Part shown: in pieces, positions 6,468 through 14,740 of the stretch | How positions within the stretch are numbered: the first letter of the stretch is position 1 | Layout: every line of letters begins with the position of its first letter | Origin: Bacteroidales bacterium | GTDB lineage: Bacteria > Bacteroidota > Bacteroidia > Bacteroidales > Dysgonomonadaceae | Assembly: GCA_012518155.1 (NCBI GenBank) | Contig: JAAYTC010000180.1 | Span: forward strand, 1-22,525 | Reading direction: 5' to 3' | Length of the DNA: 22,525 nucleotides | Notes under the pieces: generated by a model | Told to the model about the DNA's origin: nothing | What the model saw: the letters and a program-made list of their open reading frames with translations, nothing else | Database searches by the model: none | Program-made: the position numbers and the translations under genes

Positions 6468-7919
6468 TTATCTAGGGCGTCCCACGAGAAATCCTTTCCC
6501 GATGGCGTAAACGTCGTCGATTACCATCTGAAAGCTGACCGGCCTTTTTTCTTGCTTCGCTCGCTCTTCTAATTTTGATCGGTGAAACTCTTTCAATTCC
6601 GCTGTGAGGGGAAGATTTCCCATTTGTAGCAGTCGCACGGCCCCCAGGTTGTCGCGAGCCGGAAAAACCTTGCCCATATTGTATCTGCTGGGAGCAAAGG
6701 GAATATCAATCACACCTGCTTCAAAGGCGGCGACTGTACCAACCGCATAATCTCCTTTCCCAAGCTCTTCAACTTTTGCAAGAATGCATCGAGTCTCTTC
6801 CGCGATGATCTCGCTTTCCGTCAGCACCGCGGGAATTTCTCGCAGGTCTTGGTCTTTTAGCATCGATATCACCTGTTTGGTAGCTCTCAATCCCGCCGCG
6901 TTCGCTTCTTTTGTCGGAACCCCCATTGCCTCGTGTGGTGTTTTAACGATTACTTTAGAGGCTTTGGCCAACGCGGCTGCGGCTGCTCCCCATGAGATCA
7001 CCCCAAACGCTTTCGCTTCATCCTGCGGGAAGCCTCCCATCCATTGGTGGAAGACGGTAGTAATCCGTACATCATGAAAGCCAAACTTATCGAGGTATTC
7101 CCGCGTAACCTTCGTCAACGCTCGGATGGCCGAGACATCTTGTATTAAGTTCCCGCACTGACCGTATCCCACGGTGATATCTTTCACCCCCTGTGTGGCC
7201 GCGAGGAGAGTCTCGATTACTGCCACCGAATTAGAGATAAAGGGAGGTATAAGTGTGCCGGTAAGGGGACCAAAAGGTTCTCGGTTGATCGATATCCCCG
7301 CTTCTTCGTACCATCCTACTAATCGGTCGGTATACTGCCAGTTCAAGAGCGTTTCCTCGATGGAGTGATCTTTAGAATAAGGTATGTTGTAAGAGATGCC
7401 GCCCCCTTCGAAGGAGGTGAACCCACCGGCAATACTGATCTCGGTGAGTAGTCGCGCGTCGGGAGTGCCGTGACGAACTTGAACCGGTTTCTTCAATGCA
7501 CTGGTTACGTTTCGGCATACTTCTACACCGTAATTCACGATGGGAAAACCATTCAACATCGATCGTCCCGTCTCTTTACTCTTTTCGATCCCATTTTCCG
7601 CTTCATTGTACCGGTTAAGCCGCGTGTAGCTATCCACCGTGGTGGGCAACAAGTCCGCTTCTCCTTGCGACTCGAGGAACTGTAATAGCTTGATATGTTC
7701 CCCGGTGAGTGCTACACCCGCGCGGGGTTGGATGAGAGTTCTTTGTTCCTCTACCCCTCGAGCGAGTACCTCTCCAAACCGCCGAGTGAGCGGGATTTTC
7801 TTCTGGTGATCCACTGCATCATCTAAGTCTACTTCTTTGCCGGTGGGCCATTGTTGAAGCACTTCCTCCCTTTCACTGAAAAAAGTGTCATTACTAAGTT
7901 TTTGGTTCTTTATTTTCAT
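6468..7919 (-). CDS. glmE: Glutamate mutase (methylaspartate mutase) epsilon subunit
   Basis: This is the large catalytic TIM-barrel subunit of coenzyme-B12-dependent glutamate mutase, which with GlmS converts L-glutamate to (2S,3S)-3-methylaspartate by a radical carbon-skeleton rearrangement. The product is 483 aa, the same size as the Clostridium cochlearium enzyme. Residues known there occur at identical numbers: the substrate-binding arginine claw Arg66 (QPRAGV), Arg100 (YTRLNRY) and Arg149 (QVRHGTPD), Glu171 (SFEGGG), and Tyr177 and Tyr181 (SYNIPYS). It follows mutL by 40 bp. Everything needed for activity is visible. Confidence 0.97.
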   Translation of the reverse strand: MKIKNQKLSNDTFFSEREEVLQQWPTGKEVDLDDAVDHQKKIPLTRRFGEVLARGVEEQRTLIQPRAGVALTGEHIKLLQFLESQGEADLLPTTVDSYTRLNRYNEAENGIEKSKETGRSMLNGFPIVNYGVEVCRNVTSALKKPVQVRHGTPDARLLTEISIAGGFTSFEGGGISYNIPYSKDHSIEETLLNWQYTDRLVGWYEEAGISINREPFGPLTGTLIPPFISNSVAVIETLLAATQGVKDITVGYGQCGNLIQDVSAIRALTKVTREYLDKFGFHDVRITTVFHQWMGGFPQDEAKAFGVISWGAAAAALAKASKVIVKTPHEAMGVPTKEANAAGLRATKQVISMLKDQDLREIPAVLTESEIIAEETRCILAKVEELGKGDYAVGTVAAFEAGVIDIPFAPSRYNMGKVFPARDNLGAVRLLQMGNLPLTAELKEFHRSKLEERAKQEKRPVSFQMVIDDVYAIGKGFLVGRPR

Positions 7920-7959
7920 GATTTAATTATTAAACTCCTACTCATTGTATGGTAAAGTA

Positions 7960-9342
7960 CTATTGAGCGTGTATCTCCTTTTTTAAGAGTGTTAATGCTA
8001 ACTCTTCATCCACCTGAGCCAATAATCCCATCGACGCGAAAATATAGCGCCTATCCACCAAGTATCGTGGATTTTTAGGTTTGGCGTATTTCCGCGGGCC
8101 ACTTTCCGCTTTCACCCCGTCCAAGATGAATGGTCCATGAGAGCTGTTAGTGATTACCCCTCCTAGACCGATAACGTTGGAAATATCTGACAGGTCTTTT
8201 CCGGTAAGAGTAAAAGTCTGCCCAAACGGGGTATACACCGACTCCCATTGGCCGCAGTGGCGTTCCGTGGCGATTTGTGCAGCTCGTCGTGCCAAAGCTT
8301 CCTCTATTTTTTGCTCTTTGCTCCCCTCTTTTGCCAATAGATGAGGTGAAGATTGGCACGCTTCCACCCATTTTTTGATTTCGGCCGTGGAGCTGCCAGA
8401 GTAGCTGGTGATAAACTCCATATTTGAGGCATCGATAAGGCTGTCCAGGTTATAGCGCATCCCCAAGTCTCCCTCCACGCTTCGCTTCGCGAACGGCTCC
8501 GGAAGCCCCTTTACCAGCACATTGCTAATGGAGGGAGTGCCGTGCGACATGGAGTAGACATCGGTAGTAGCTCCCCCGATATCAATGGCCATCAGGTCGC
8601 CTATACCTTTGCTCCTTTTCGTGCCCCTGCTGAATAATTCACACCCGTTCATCACGGCTCTTGGGGTGGGAATTACCTCCGACGAGGCCATTTCTTGTAT
8701 TTTGCTGAGGCCTTTCGCATCTATAATTCGTTCTATAAATAATTTCGTGATCTCTTGGCGAGCCGGCTCAATATTCAAACAGTTAAATTGGGGCATCACG
8801 TTTTCGGTAATAACAAACTCTTTGCCCGACGCGGATAATAGAGTGGCTATTTCGTCAGCAGCGCTTTTATTGCCGGCCACCACGATGGTGAAGGAACCTT
8901 TAAGCCCGGACAGTTTGCGCGCGTTGGAGATGATAACCTCTTTATTTCCTCCATCCGTGCCCCCACATAGCAGGATGAGGTCGGGGTTTATTAATTCAAT
9001 TTCAGCTTGCTCAGCCATCGATATTTCGAACGAAAAGGTGCGAATTACTTTGGCACCCGCGCTTGCCGCGGCCGTGTGAGCCGCCTTCGCCGTTAAATCG
9101 GGTACCAACCCCATGGCTATCATCTTGAGACCCCCCGCGGCACTGCTACAGCAGAGAAGTTGATCGTAGGTGAATGTTCCTATTTTTTCTTCTAACAGCC
9201 CTTTCGCGTTTCGAAAACCTTCCATCACATCGGTATCTACCGTAGTGAAAGCACTAGCGGTACCCACTATGTTTGCGCGTTTAGAGTCGATCGCGGTTAA
9301 TTTAGTGTATGTAGAACCAAAATCAGCTGTCAGGTATTTCAT
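7960..9342 (-). CDS. mutL: MutL, glutamate mutase reactivating ATPase
   Basis: The product is 460 aa, an actin/Hsp70-fold (ASKHA) protein encoded between the two glutamate mutase subunits. The family is thought to remove damaged cobalamin from the mutase or act as its chaperone, using ATP. Seen: the phosphate-1 loop TADFGSTYTK (5-14), a glycine-rich turn LLCGGTDGGNKE (124-135) and the phosphate-2 loop MAIDIGGATTDVY (251-263). It has no connection to the DNA-repair protein of the same name. The spacing is 35 bp from glmS and 40 bp to glmE, so the three genes almost certainly share an mRNA. Confidence 0.93.
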   Translation of the reverse strand: MKYLTADFGSTYTKLTAIDSKRANIVGTASAFTTVDTDVMEGFRNAKGLLEEKIGTFTYDQLLCCSSAAGGLKMIAMGLVPDLTAKAAHTAAASAGAKVIRTFSFEISMAEQAEIELINPDLILLCGGTDGGNKEVIISNARKLSGLKGSFTIVVAGNKSAADEIATLLSASGKEFVITENVMPQFNCLNIEPARQEITKLFIERIIDAKGLSKIQEMASSEVIPTPRAVMNGCELFSRGTKRSKGIGDLMAIDIGGATTDVYSMSHGTPSISNVLVKGLPEPFAKRSVEGDLGMRYNLDSLIDASNMEFITSYSGSSTAEIKKWVEACQSSPHLLAKEGSKEQKIEEALARRAAQIATERHCGQWESVYTPFGQTFTLTGKDLSDISNVIGLGGVITNSSHGPFILDGVKAESGPRKYAKPKNPRYLVDRRYIFASMGLLAQVDEELALTLLKKEIHAQ

Positions 9343-9377
9343 GTAATGTCACTGCTCCTATTGTCATCTATATAGTT

Positions 9378-9803
9378 TCACTGAAGTCCTTGAGTAAGGA
9401 CAGGAAGTTCCTTCAGGTATTCGAAAATTTCCTCGATCGGTGTTCCGGGTGATGTTACTTTGTTGAATCCCATTTTCATAAAACGAGCCTCCACCTCCTC
9501 GAAGTTTTGCTTCCCTACCACGAGGTTACCTCCCGCGATCAGTGGAATATCATTTAATCCCGCTTCCTCGCATTTTTCTCGTAGTCCTTGGCAGTCAATT
9601 TCGCCATGGCCGTAGAGTGACGACACGAGTATGGCGTCGGCATCCGTCTCAATGGCTGCTTGAACAAATTCCTCCTGCGATACCATCACGCCCAGGTTCA
9701 CGACGTTGAAGCCGGCTTCTTGCAAAGCGAAATCGATGATTTTATTTCCCACGGCATGTACATCGGCACCAATTACCCCAATTACAACAGTTATTCCGCT
9801 CAT
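9378..9803 (-). CDS. glmS: Glutamate mutase (methylaspartate mutase) sigma subunit
   Basis: This small cobalamin-binding subunit is 141 aa (usual 137 or so). It has the B12-binding signature Asp-x-His-x-x-Gly (Asp14, His16, Gly19 in GADVHAVGNK), whose histidine coordinates cobalt from below, followed by VSSLYGHG (about 61-68) and AGGNLVVG (about 91-98), which line the nucleotide tail of B12. It is the first gene of the operon, with a strong promoter only about 16-18 nt upstream of its ATG, leaving no room for a cobalamin riboswitch. The symbol glmS here is not glucosamine-6-phosphate synthase. Confidence 0.96.
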   Translation of the reverse strand: MSGITVVIGVIGADVHAVGNKIIDFALQEAGFNVVNLGVMVSQEEFVQAAIETDADAILVSSLYGHGEIDCQGLREKCEEAGLNDIPLIAGGNLVVGKQNFEEVEARFMKMGFNKVTSPGTPIEEIFEYLKELPVLTQGLQ

Positions 9804-9825
9804 TAGTATTATATTTAACTTTTAA

Positions 9826-9857
9826 CAAAGGTAGTTACTTTCCTGCCATTCACCAAA
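9826..9857 (-). promoter_or_regulatory. Promoter of the glutamate-fermentation operon
   Basis: On the minus strand TTTG (9854-9857), a 20-bp spacer and TACCTTTG (9826-9833) form a perfect Bacteroidetes -33/-7 promoter. The start site should be near 9818-9821, so the leader before the glmS ATG is under 20 nt. No second strong promoter was found in the downstream gaps, consistent with one nine-gene transcript. Confidence 0.8.
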
Positions 9858-9890
9858 ATAAAATAGATTTTTGAAAAATAATTCTACGCG

Positions 9891-9921
9891 TGTGATTTTA
9901 TTGAAAAATATCGTATCTTTG
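9891..9921 (+). promoter_or_regulatory. Promoter of tRNA-Leu
   Basis: TATCTTTG (9914-9921) is a perfect Bacteroidetes -7 element. TGTG (9891-9894) lies 19 bp upstream as a one-mismatch -33. Transcription would start about 10-15 nt before the mature tRNA end. It is divergent from the glmS promoter. Confidence 0.6.
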
Positions 9922-9939
9922 CAGTCCATTTTTACGACC

Positions 9940-10021
9940 GCGGCCGTGGCGTAATTGGTAGCCGCGCTAGACTTAGGATCTAGTGCCGAGAGGCGTGGGG
10001 GTTCGAGTCCCTTCGGCCGCA
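9940..10021 (+). tRNA. tRNA-Leu, anticodon UAG
   Basis: The acceptor stem pairs GCGGCCG (9940-9946) with CGGCCGC (10014-10020), with discriminator A at 10021. The anticodon stem CTAGA (9967-9971) / TCTAG (9979-9983) holds loop CTTAGGA, anticodon TAG at 9974-9976, which reads CUA and other CUN leucine codons. The long variable arm (stem GCC/GGC near 9985-9994) marks a class II tRNA, as expected for leucine. The TTCGAGT T-loop is present. CCA is not encoded. Confidence 0.96.
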
Positions 10022-10046
10022 CGAGGGGAATTTATTCCATTTTTAG

Positions 10047-10082
10047 AACTCCTGAAGGGCAGTGTCTTTCGGGAGTTTTTTA
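10047..10082 (+). terminator. Intrinsic terminator after tRNA-Leu
   Basis: AACTCCTGAA (10047-10056) pairs with TTCGGGAGTT (10068-10077) over 10 bp with one G-U pair. The T tract TTTTTT (10076-10081) follows directly. This is a strong rho-independent terminator 25 nt after the tRNA. Confidence 0.85.
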
Positions 10083-10179
10083 TTGGATCGCGCTTGATCG
10101 AAGATTACATTGCGAAATCGAAAAATATGCCAACTATAGAGAATTGAAAACCGGGTTTTAGAGGTTCGTTTATTTTTTG

Positions 10180-10322
10180 TATCTTTGTAGTGCGACAACG
10201 GATCCCCCGTTCACAGCGTGATAATATCTCGTGAGGACAATTTGTTCTACCTTCTTCCACGTCTTCTTATCGCGATTTAATACATTAAACCAGTAAGACC
10301 GTGCCATGCATGGTCAAAAAAT
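10180..10322 (+). promoter_or_regulatory. Promoter and long leader of the DEAD-box helicase gene
   Basis: TATCTTTG (10180-10187) is a perfect -7 element; only TTTT (10156-10159) fits the -33. Start near 10194 gives a leader of about 130 nt before the ATG at 10323. The leader has a hairpin AACGG (10197-10201) / CCGTT (10207-10211) at its 5' end, a pyrimidine-rich middle, and GACC (10297-10300) / GGTC (10312-10315) enclosing the palindrome CATGCATG just before the start. No Shine-Dalgarno sequence is visible. The rest of 10083-10179 shows no gene. Confidence 0.5.
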
Positions 10323-11465
10323 ATGACATTCAGAGATCTTTCTGTTTCAGAGCCGATATTAAAAGCTCTGGCGGATAAAAAATATGAAACGCCTACTCCT
10401 ATACAGGAACAGGCGATACCGGTAGCCTTTGAAGGGCGCGACATTCTGGGGATAGCCCAGACAGGAACTGGAAAGACCGCGGCTTTCGCGATCCCGATTA
10501 TTCAAAAGGTAGATCAGTCACGACAAGAGTCGGGCCGGCTTCGAAAAAAAGGGCAAAGGAGAGAGATTAAAGCGCTGGTATTGACTCCAACAAGGGAGTT
10601 GGCAATCCAGATTGACGATAGTTTTAGGGAGTATAGCCAATATACCGATGTGCGGCACGCCGTGATTTTCGGCGGCGTAAACCAGCACCCTCAAGTGGAT
10701 CAATTGAAAAGGGGGGTGGACGTGTTAACTGCTACCCCGGGACGGTTGCTCGACTTGATCGGGCAAAAATATATCTCGCTCGATCATATCGAGTACTTTG
10801 TTCTTGATGAAGCGGATCGAATGCTTGATATGGGATTTATTCATGATATCAAGCGGTTGCTGCCCCTGCTGCCCAAACGGAAGCAGACACTTTTTTTCTC
10901 GGCAACCATGCCGCAGGCGATCACGAGGCTATCAAGATCGATCTTGTATAAGCCCGTGAGAGTTGAGGTTACCCCTGCTTCATCAGCAGTCGACACGGTA
11001 GAGCAGCATCTTTACTACGTGGAGAAGCCTGAAAAAAGCGGTTTACTCTTCACGGTATTGGAAAAAGCAGAGAGTAAATCGGTGTTAGTATTCTCTCGTA
11101 CAAAGCACGGGGCAGATAGAATCGCACGAAACCTGAAAAAGAAAGGCATTGGATGCGAGGCAATCCATGGGAATAAATCACAAGGAGCAAGGCAGCGTGC
11201 GCTAACAAACTTCAAATCGGGGAAAACCCGGGTAATTATCGCGACGGACATCGCGGCAAGAGGAATTGATATTGCTGACTTGGAGGTGGTTATCAATTAC
11301 GACTTGCCAGACGTGGCGGAAACCTATGTCCACCGAATCGGTCGAACCGGCCGAGCTGGAAAGAACGGTACTGCCCTTTCGTTCTGTACGTCAGACGATC
11401 GGGCGATGGTCAATGATATTCAAAAATTGACAGGGAAAAAATTGAATCCCGTCTTATCATCATAA
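10323..11465 (+). CDS. DEAD-box ATP-dependent RNA helicase, RhlE-like
   Basis: The product is 380 aa and carries the full DEAD-box core: Q motif (Phe3, YETPTPIQ 21-28), Walker A AQTGTGKT (45-52), PTREL (89-93), TPGR (138-141), DEAD (162-165), SAT (193-195), then VLVFSRTK, IATDIAARGIDI and the arginine-finger motif HRIGRTGRAG in the second RecA domain. It stops soon after the core, without the long basic tail of some RhlE or DeaD proteins. Such helicases unwind structured RNA in ribosome assembly and cold adaptation. The cold-shock-domain gene follows after 23 bp, suggesting a joint RNA-remodelling unit. The long leader may be temperature- or structure-sensitive. Confidence 0.93.
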   Translation: MTFRDLSVSEPILKALADKKYETPTPIQEQAIPVAFEGRDILGIAQTGTGKTAAFAIPIIQKVDQSRQESGRLRKKGQRREIKALVLTPTRELAIQIDDSFREYSQYTDVRHAVIFGGVNQHPQVDQLKRGVDVLTATPGRLLDLIGQKYISLDHIEYFVLDEADRMLDMGFIHDIKRLLPLLPKRKQTLFFSATMPQAITRLSRSILYKPVRVEVTPASSAVDTVEQHLYYVEKPEKSGLLFTVLEKAESKSVLVFSRTKHGADRIARNLKKKGIGCEAIHGNKSQGARQRALTNFKSGKTRVIIATDIAARGIDIADLEVVINYDLPDVAETYVHRIGRTGRAGKNGTALSFCTSDDRAMVNDIQKLTGKKLNPVLSS

Positions 11466-11488
11466 TACATAACTATAAAAATTTACAT

Positions 11489-11929
11489 ATGGCTAAATCA
11501 AATTCATTCAGTAAAAGAGAAATTGAAAAAAGAAAAGCAAGAAGAAAGAAAGAGAAACAACAACGCAGAATAGAACGCAGGGAGGTTCAGTCAGATTCGT
11601 TCGAAGATATGATCGCTTACGTGGACGAGTTTGGTGTTATTACCGACACGCCGCCTGAGCCTAAAAAGGAGGAGAAAATTGAACTGGAAAGCATCGAAAT
11701 ATCCACGCCCAAGATGGAGGTAACCGAAGAAGACGACTTAAAGGGACGTGTTGGACATTTCAACTATAACCGAGGTTATGGCTTTATCAAGGACTTTTCC
11801 GGAAGGAACGAGTATTTTTTCCATATCAGTAATGCCCCGGCCGATATTTCCGAAGGAGATCGGGTTGCTTTTGAATTAGAGCAAGGCGATAGGGGTATGA
11901 ATGCGGTCAACGTAACGATTATTGAATAA
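11489..11929 (+). CDS. Cold-shock-domain protein with Lys/Arg-rich N-terminus
   Basis: The product is 146 aa. Residues 9-33 are almost entirely Lys, Arg, Glu and Gln and probably bind RNA or the ribosome. Residues 35-83 are acidic and likely disordered. Residues 85-146 form a cold-shock domain with RNP1-like RGYGFIK (95-101) and RNP2-like EYFFHIS (108-114). Single-domain CspA is about 70 aa, so this is the longer Bacteroidetes form. CSD proteins melt or coat RNA. Together with the upstream helicase it probably forms a two-gene operon. The end converges on the FeoB-associated gene with 27 bp between stops and no clear terminator. Confidence 0.9.
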   Translation: MAKSNSFSKREIEKRKARRKKEKQQRRIERREVQSDSFEDMIAYVDEFGVITDTPPEPKKEEKIELESIEISTPKMEVTEEDDLKGRVGHFNYNRGYGFIKDFSGRNEYFFHISNAPADISEGDRVAFELEQGDRGMNAVNVTIIE

Positions 11930-11956
11930 GCGTTACATCTGCATCAAATCGACGAG

Positions 11957-12130
11957 CTAGAGAACTTTTATCCCTTTTTTATCGGGAGAAACAGGGGGAG
12001 CCGTGCACAACGTGCAGCTCCCGCAGTAGGGAGACTTTTTTTTATCGAAGAAAAAACGGTAGAGCCCCCGGAGTAGGATGGCCCCCACGGCAATCCCGAT
12101 CAAGATCACGATAAAAAATTGTATATCCAT
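11957..12130 (-). CDS. FeoB-associated Cys-rich membrane protein
   Basis: The product is 57 aa from the ATG at 12130. It has one N-terminal membrane helix (about residues 4-20), a basic stretch and a YCGSCTLC motif (Cys36, Cys39, Cys42), which matches the short Cys-rich proteins found after feoB in many bacteria. The role is not proven; binding or handing on ferrous iron, or assisting FeoB assembly, is presumed. A longer frame from 12199 overlaps feoB and adds residues unlike the family. It is 31 bp downstream of feoB, so co-transcribed. Confidence 0.85.
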   Translation of the reverse strand: MDIQFFIVILIGIAVGAILLRGLYRFFFDKKKSPYCGSCTLCTAPPVSPDKKGIKVL

Positions 12131-12161
12131 ATATCTATATCCATAAAAACATGAACCGTGG

Positions 12162-14651
12162 CTAGAGCAAGTTACCCACCTGATACACGAGAAAAGCAAC
12201 CAACCAAGCCAATCCCGTTGAGTAAAACAGGCTGAACAGTGCCCATTTCCATGAATGAGACTCCTCCTTTATCGCCACGATGGTGGCAATGCAGGGGAAG
12301 TAAATCAGCACGAAAAGTAGGAATCCAGCAACCACTAAAGGAGTAAACACGGGCGATCCATCGGGATGAGTCTCTGCTATGAGGCGCTCCTGCAACGATT
12401 GTTGATCCTCGCTGTCGCCCGTGTACAGCACCCCCATGGTGCTGATCACGATCTCTTTGGCCGCCATGCCCGATAATAAACTCACCGATATTTTCCAATC
12501 AAACCCCAGTGGGCGCATCACCGGTTCGATGAATCGGCCAAGCCTCCCGATATAAGAGTTCGCTTGATGTTGCGTATTGCGCTCATGCGTTATCCCCGCG
12601 AGTGTTACCTCTCTCTCCCCGGCACTTATTTCGTTGTTGTCGTATTTCGATTCTACCGTGGCCATCTCTCTGTCGAATGCCGCTTCCCGATCGCCGTTAT
12701 AAGGGAAATATCCTAGGAACCAAATAACGATAGAGGCCACCAGGATAGGGCCTCCCATCTTTTGAAGGTATTGCCGCGACCGGTCCCACATGTGGATGAT
12801 TACCGACTTCGCGGTCGGCATCCGATAGGGTGGGAGCTCCATCACGAAAGGAGTTTCTTCTTCCTTGAACAATGTTTTTCGGAAAGCGAACGCGGTGAAT
12901 GCCGCGATGAGAATGCCCAGCACGTAGAGGCCTAATAAAACGAGACTACCGTGAGAAGGGACAAACGCGCTCACGAAAAGGATATAGACCGGAAGCCGCG
13001 CGCTGCACGACATGAACGGCACGATGAACATGGTGATCATCCGGCTGCTTCGACTTTCAATCGTGCGGGTGCTCATGATGGCTGGAACGTTGCACCCGAA
13101 TCCCATGATCAAGGGGATAAATGACTTCCCGTGCAGCCCGATCTTGTGCATCACCTTATCCATGATAAAAGCCGCTCGGGCCATGTAGCCGGAGTCCTCC
13201 ATGAACGAGATAAAGAGGTAGAGAATTACAATGTTGGGGAGAAAAACGATGACTCCCCCCACGCCCCCGATAACGCCATCCACGATCAGATCTTTGAGCG
13301 GCCCCTCGGCCATACCTCCACGAACCAAATTTCCCAGGTAGGCCACGCTCGCCTCGATCCACTCCATCGGGTAGTTACCCAGCTGGAAAGTGGCCTCGAA
13401 CATGATCCACAGGAAAAGGAAAAAGAGGGGGAACCCCACGTACTTGTTAGTGAGGATGGCGTCGAGTATTCTCGTGTTGTCGTCTCGGTGCGTCTTTTCG
13501 GTGAGTGTCTCCTTTAACCCCCCGGCAATGAATCCATAACGCGCGTTGGTAAACGCCGATTCAGGATCTTCACGGAGCAATTTTTCGATATATGCCCGTT
13601 CCTTATCGCGGCGAGCAAGAATCTGTTTACCACCCGAGAGGGAGGCAACCCGTTTTTCCATCTCCCGATCGCCCTCCAGCAACTTGCTGCATATATATCG
13701 CGGGGGCATATCCCAAGTAGTGCCGATACTCCCTTTTAGCTCCCTTTCCATGCGCTCGATCGACTTCTCCAGTACGCGACCGTAGGGAATTTGCACGCGT
13801 TCTTGGCCGTTTGCCTCGTGTACGGCAATGACCTCCTCGAGTAAACGAGGGATCCCCTCTCCTCTTTTCCCGACCGTGGGTACGATGGGCGTGTTTATAA
13901 GGTCAGAAAAGGTTTCGTGATCAAATGTTCGCCCCGACTGCTCCAGTTCATCGTACATGTTCAGGGCAATGACCATGGGCACCTGCAGATCGATCAATTC
14001 CGTGGTAAGGTAAAGGTTTCTTTCAAGGGCAGAGGCCGATACCACGTTGATAATCACGTCGGGATTTCCTGTTACCAGCTCTTTTCGAACAAACAGCTCT
14101 TCGGGGGTATACGCCGACAACGAATAAGTCCCGGGAAGGTCCACCAGGGTGAACAGGTATCCATCGTGCTTCAAGTGACCTTCTTTCGAACTCACGGTCA
14201 CTCCGCTGTAGTTTCCTACCCGCTCGTGAGCGCCCGATGCCAGGTTAAAAATCGATGTCTTCCCCGAGTTTGGGTTCCCGACCATGGCCACTTTAATCTT
14301 TTTTTCGGGAGAAGGGCTCTTTCCCGCGACGAAAAGGCCGTTATGCTCCATATTGGTCTTTCCTTCGTCTGAAAGTTGCCGGGTAGCCCACTCTTCACGC
14401 GGCAAGTCGTTCTCTGGTACGTCTGATTTAAGCATCGAAACCTCGATCATTACCGCTTCGCCGCGGCGCAACGACACCTCGTACTCCATGATCTCGTACT
14501 TGATCGGATCTTTCAGTGGGGCGTTCAGGATCGAGCGCACCTCTTGGCCACGCACGAATCCCATTTCGAGGAGGCGTTTGCGAAAAGCACCGCTTCCGTA
14601 TACCCTTGTTATGTATCCCTTTTGACCGGTTTGTAACTCTGAGAGTCGCAT
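12162..14651 (-). CDS. feoB: Ferrous iron transporter, FeoA-FeoB fusion
   Basis: The product is 829 aa, an inner-membrane Fe(II) uptake protein. Residues 1-75 are a complete FeoA domain (SH3-like), fused by a linker (about 76-116) to the FeoB G domain: G1 GNPNSGKT (125-132), G2 near GVTV (150-153), G3 DLPG (171-174) and G4 NMYD (231-234). A helical domain follows, then the polytopic membrane part with the Gate segment containing GFGCNVPAIM and a later MAAKEIV segment. A soluble insert rich in acidic residues lies between the last membrane segments. The FeoA fusion is common in Bacteroidetes. Iron supply fits the several Fe-S hydratases nearby. No clear Fur box was seen in its upstream region. 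Confidence 0.95.
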   Translation of the reverse strand: MRLSELQTGQKGYITRVYGSGAFRKRLLEMGFVRGQEVRSILNAPLKDPIKYEIMEYEVSLRRGEAVMIEVSMLKSDVPENDLPREEWATRQLSDEGKTNMEHNGLFVAGKSPSPEKKIKVAMVGNPNSGKTSIFNLASGAHERVGNYSGVTVSSKEGHLKHDGYLFTLVDLPGTYSLSAYTPEELFVRKELVTGNPDVIINVVSASALERNLYLTTELIDLQVPMVIALNMYDELEQSGRTFDHETFSDLINTPIVPTVGKRGEGIPRLLEEVIAVHEANGQERVQIPYGRVLEKSIERMERELKGSIGTTWDMPPRYICSKLLEGDREMEKRVASLSGGKQILARRDKERAYIEKLLREDPESAFTNARYGFIAGGLKETLTEKTHRDDNTRILDAILTNKYVGFPLFFLFLWIMFEATFQLGNYPMEWIEASVAYLGNLVRGGMAEGPLKDLIVDGVIGGVGGVIVFLPNIVILYLFISFMEDSGYMARAAFIMDKVMHKIGLHGKSFIPLIMGFGCNVPAIMSTRTIESRSSRMITMFIVPFMSCSARLPVYILFVSAFVPSHGSLVLLGLYVLGILIAAFTAFAFRKTLFKEEETPFVMELPPYRMPTAKSVIIHMWDRSRQYLQKMGGPILVASIVIWFLGYFPYNGDREAAFDREMATVESKYDNNEISAGEREVTLAGITHERNTQHQANSYIGRLGRFIEPVMRPLGFDWKISVSLLSGMAAKEIVISTMGVLYTGDSEDQQSLQERLIAETHPDGSPVFTPLVVAGFLLFVLIYFPCIATIVAIKEESHSWKWALFSLFYSTGLAWLVAFLVYQVGNLL

Positions 14652-14667
14652 GGATGTGTATTAACTC

Positions 14668-14695
14668 CTGAATGAAAAAATGGAGGACAAAGATA
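14668..14695 (-). promoter_or_regulatory. Promoter -7 element and ribosome-binding site of feoB
   Basis: On the minus strand TATCTTTG (14688-14695) is a perfect -7 element; no good -33 lies 19-21 bp upstream. An AGGAG stretch occurs about 15 nt before the ATG at 14651. Transcription should start near 14681, so feoB can be expressed separately from the upstream PepSY gene. Confidence 0.6.
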
Positions 14696-14740
14696 CACCA
14701 ATTGGTTCAATAAACATCTGTTCATTGGCATTTGATGCAT

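Noticed and set aside
9804..9939. Possible cobalamin riboswitch before the B12-dependent mutase operon
   Set aside because: The promoter lies so close that the transcript leader is under 20 nt, and no B12-box-like sequence was seen.
9822..10022. Minus-strand 66-codon frame beginning MRPKGLEPPRLSALD
   Set aside because: It is the antisense of tRNA-Leu, a well-known spurious translation of tRNA genes. The plus-strand frame 9955-10161 over the same tRNA is rejected for the same reason.
13131..13517. Plus-strand frames inside feoB
   Set aside because: These are shadows of the intact 829-codon feoB gene and have no start signals or domains.
14652..14740. Fur box upstream of feoB
   Set aside because: No 19-bp GATAATGATAATCATTATC-like palindrome could be found; AT-rich patches there do not match well.
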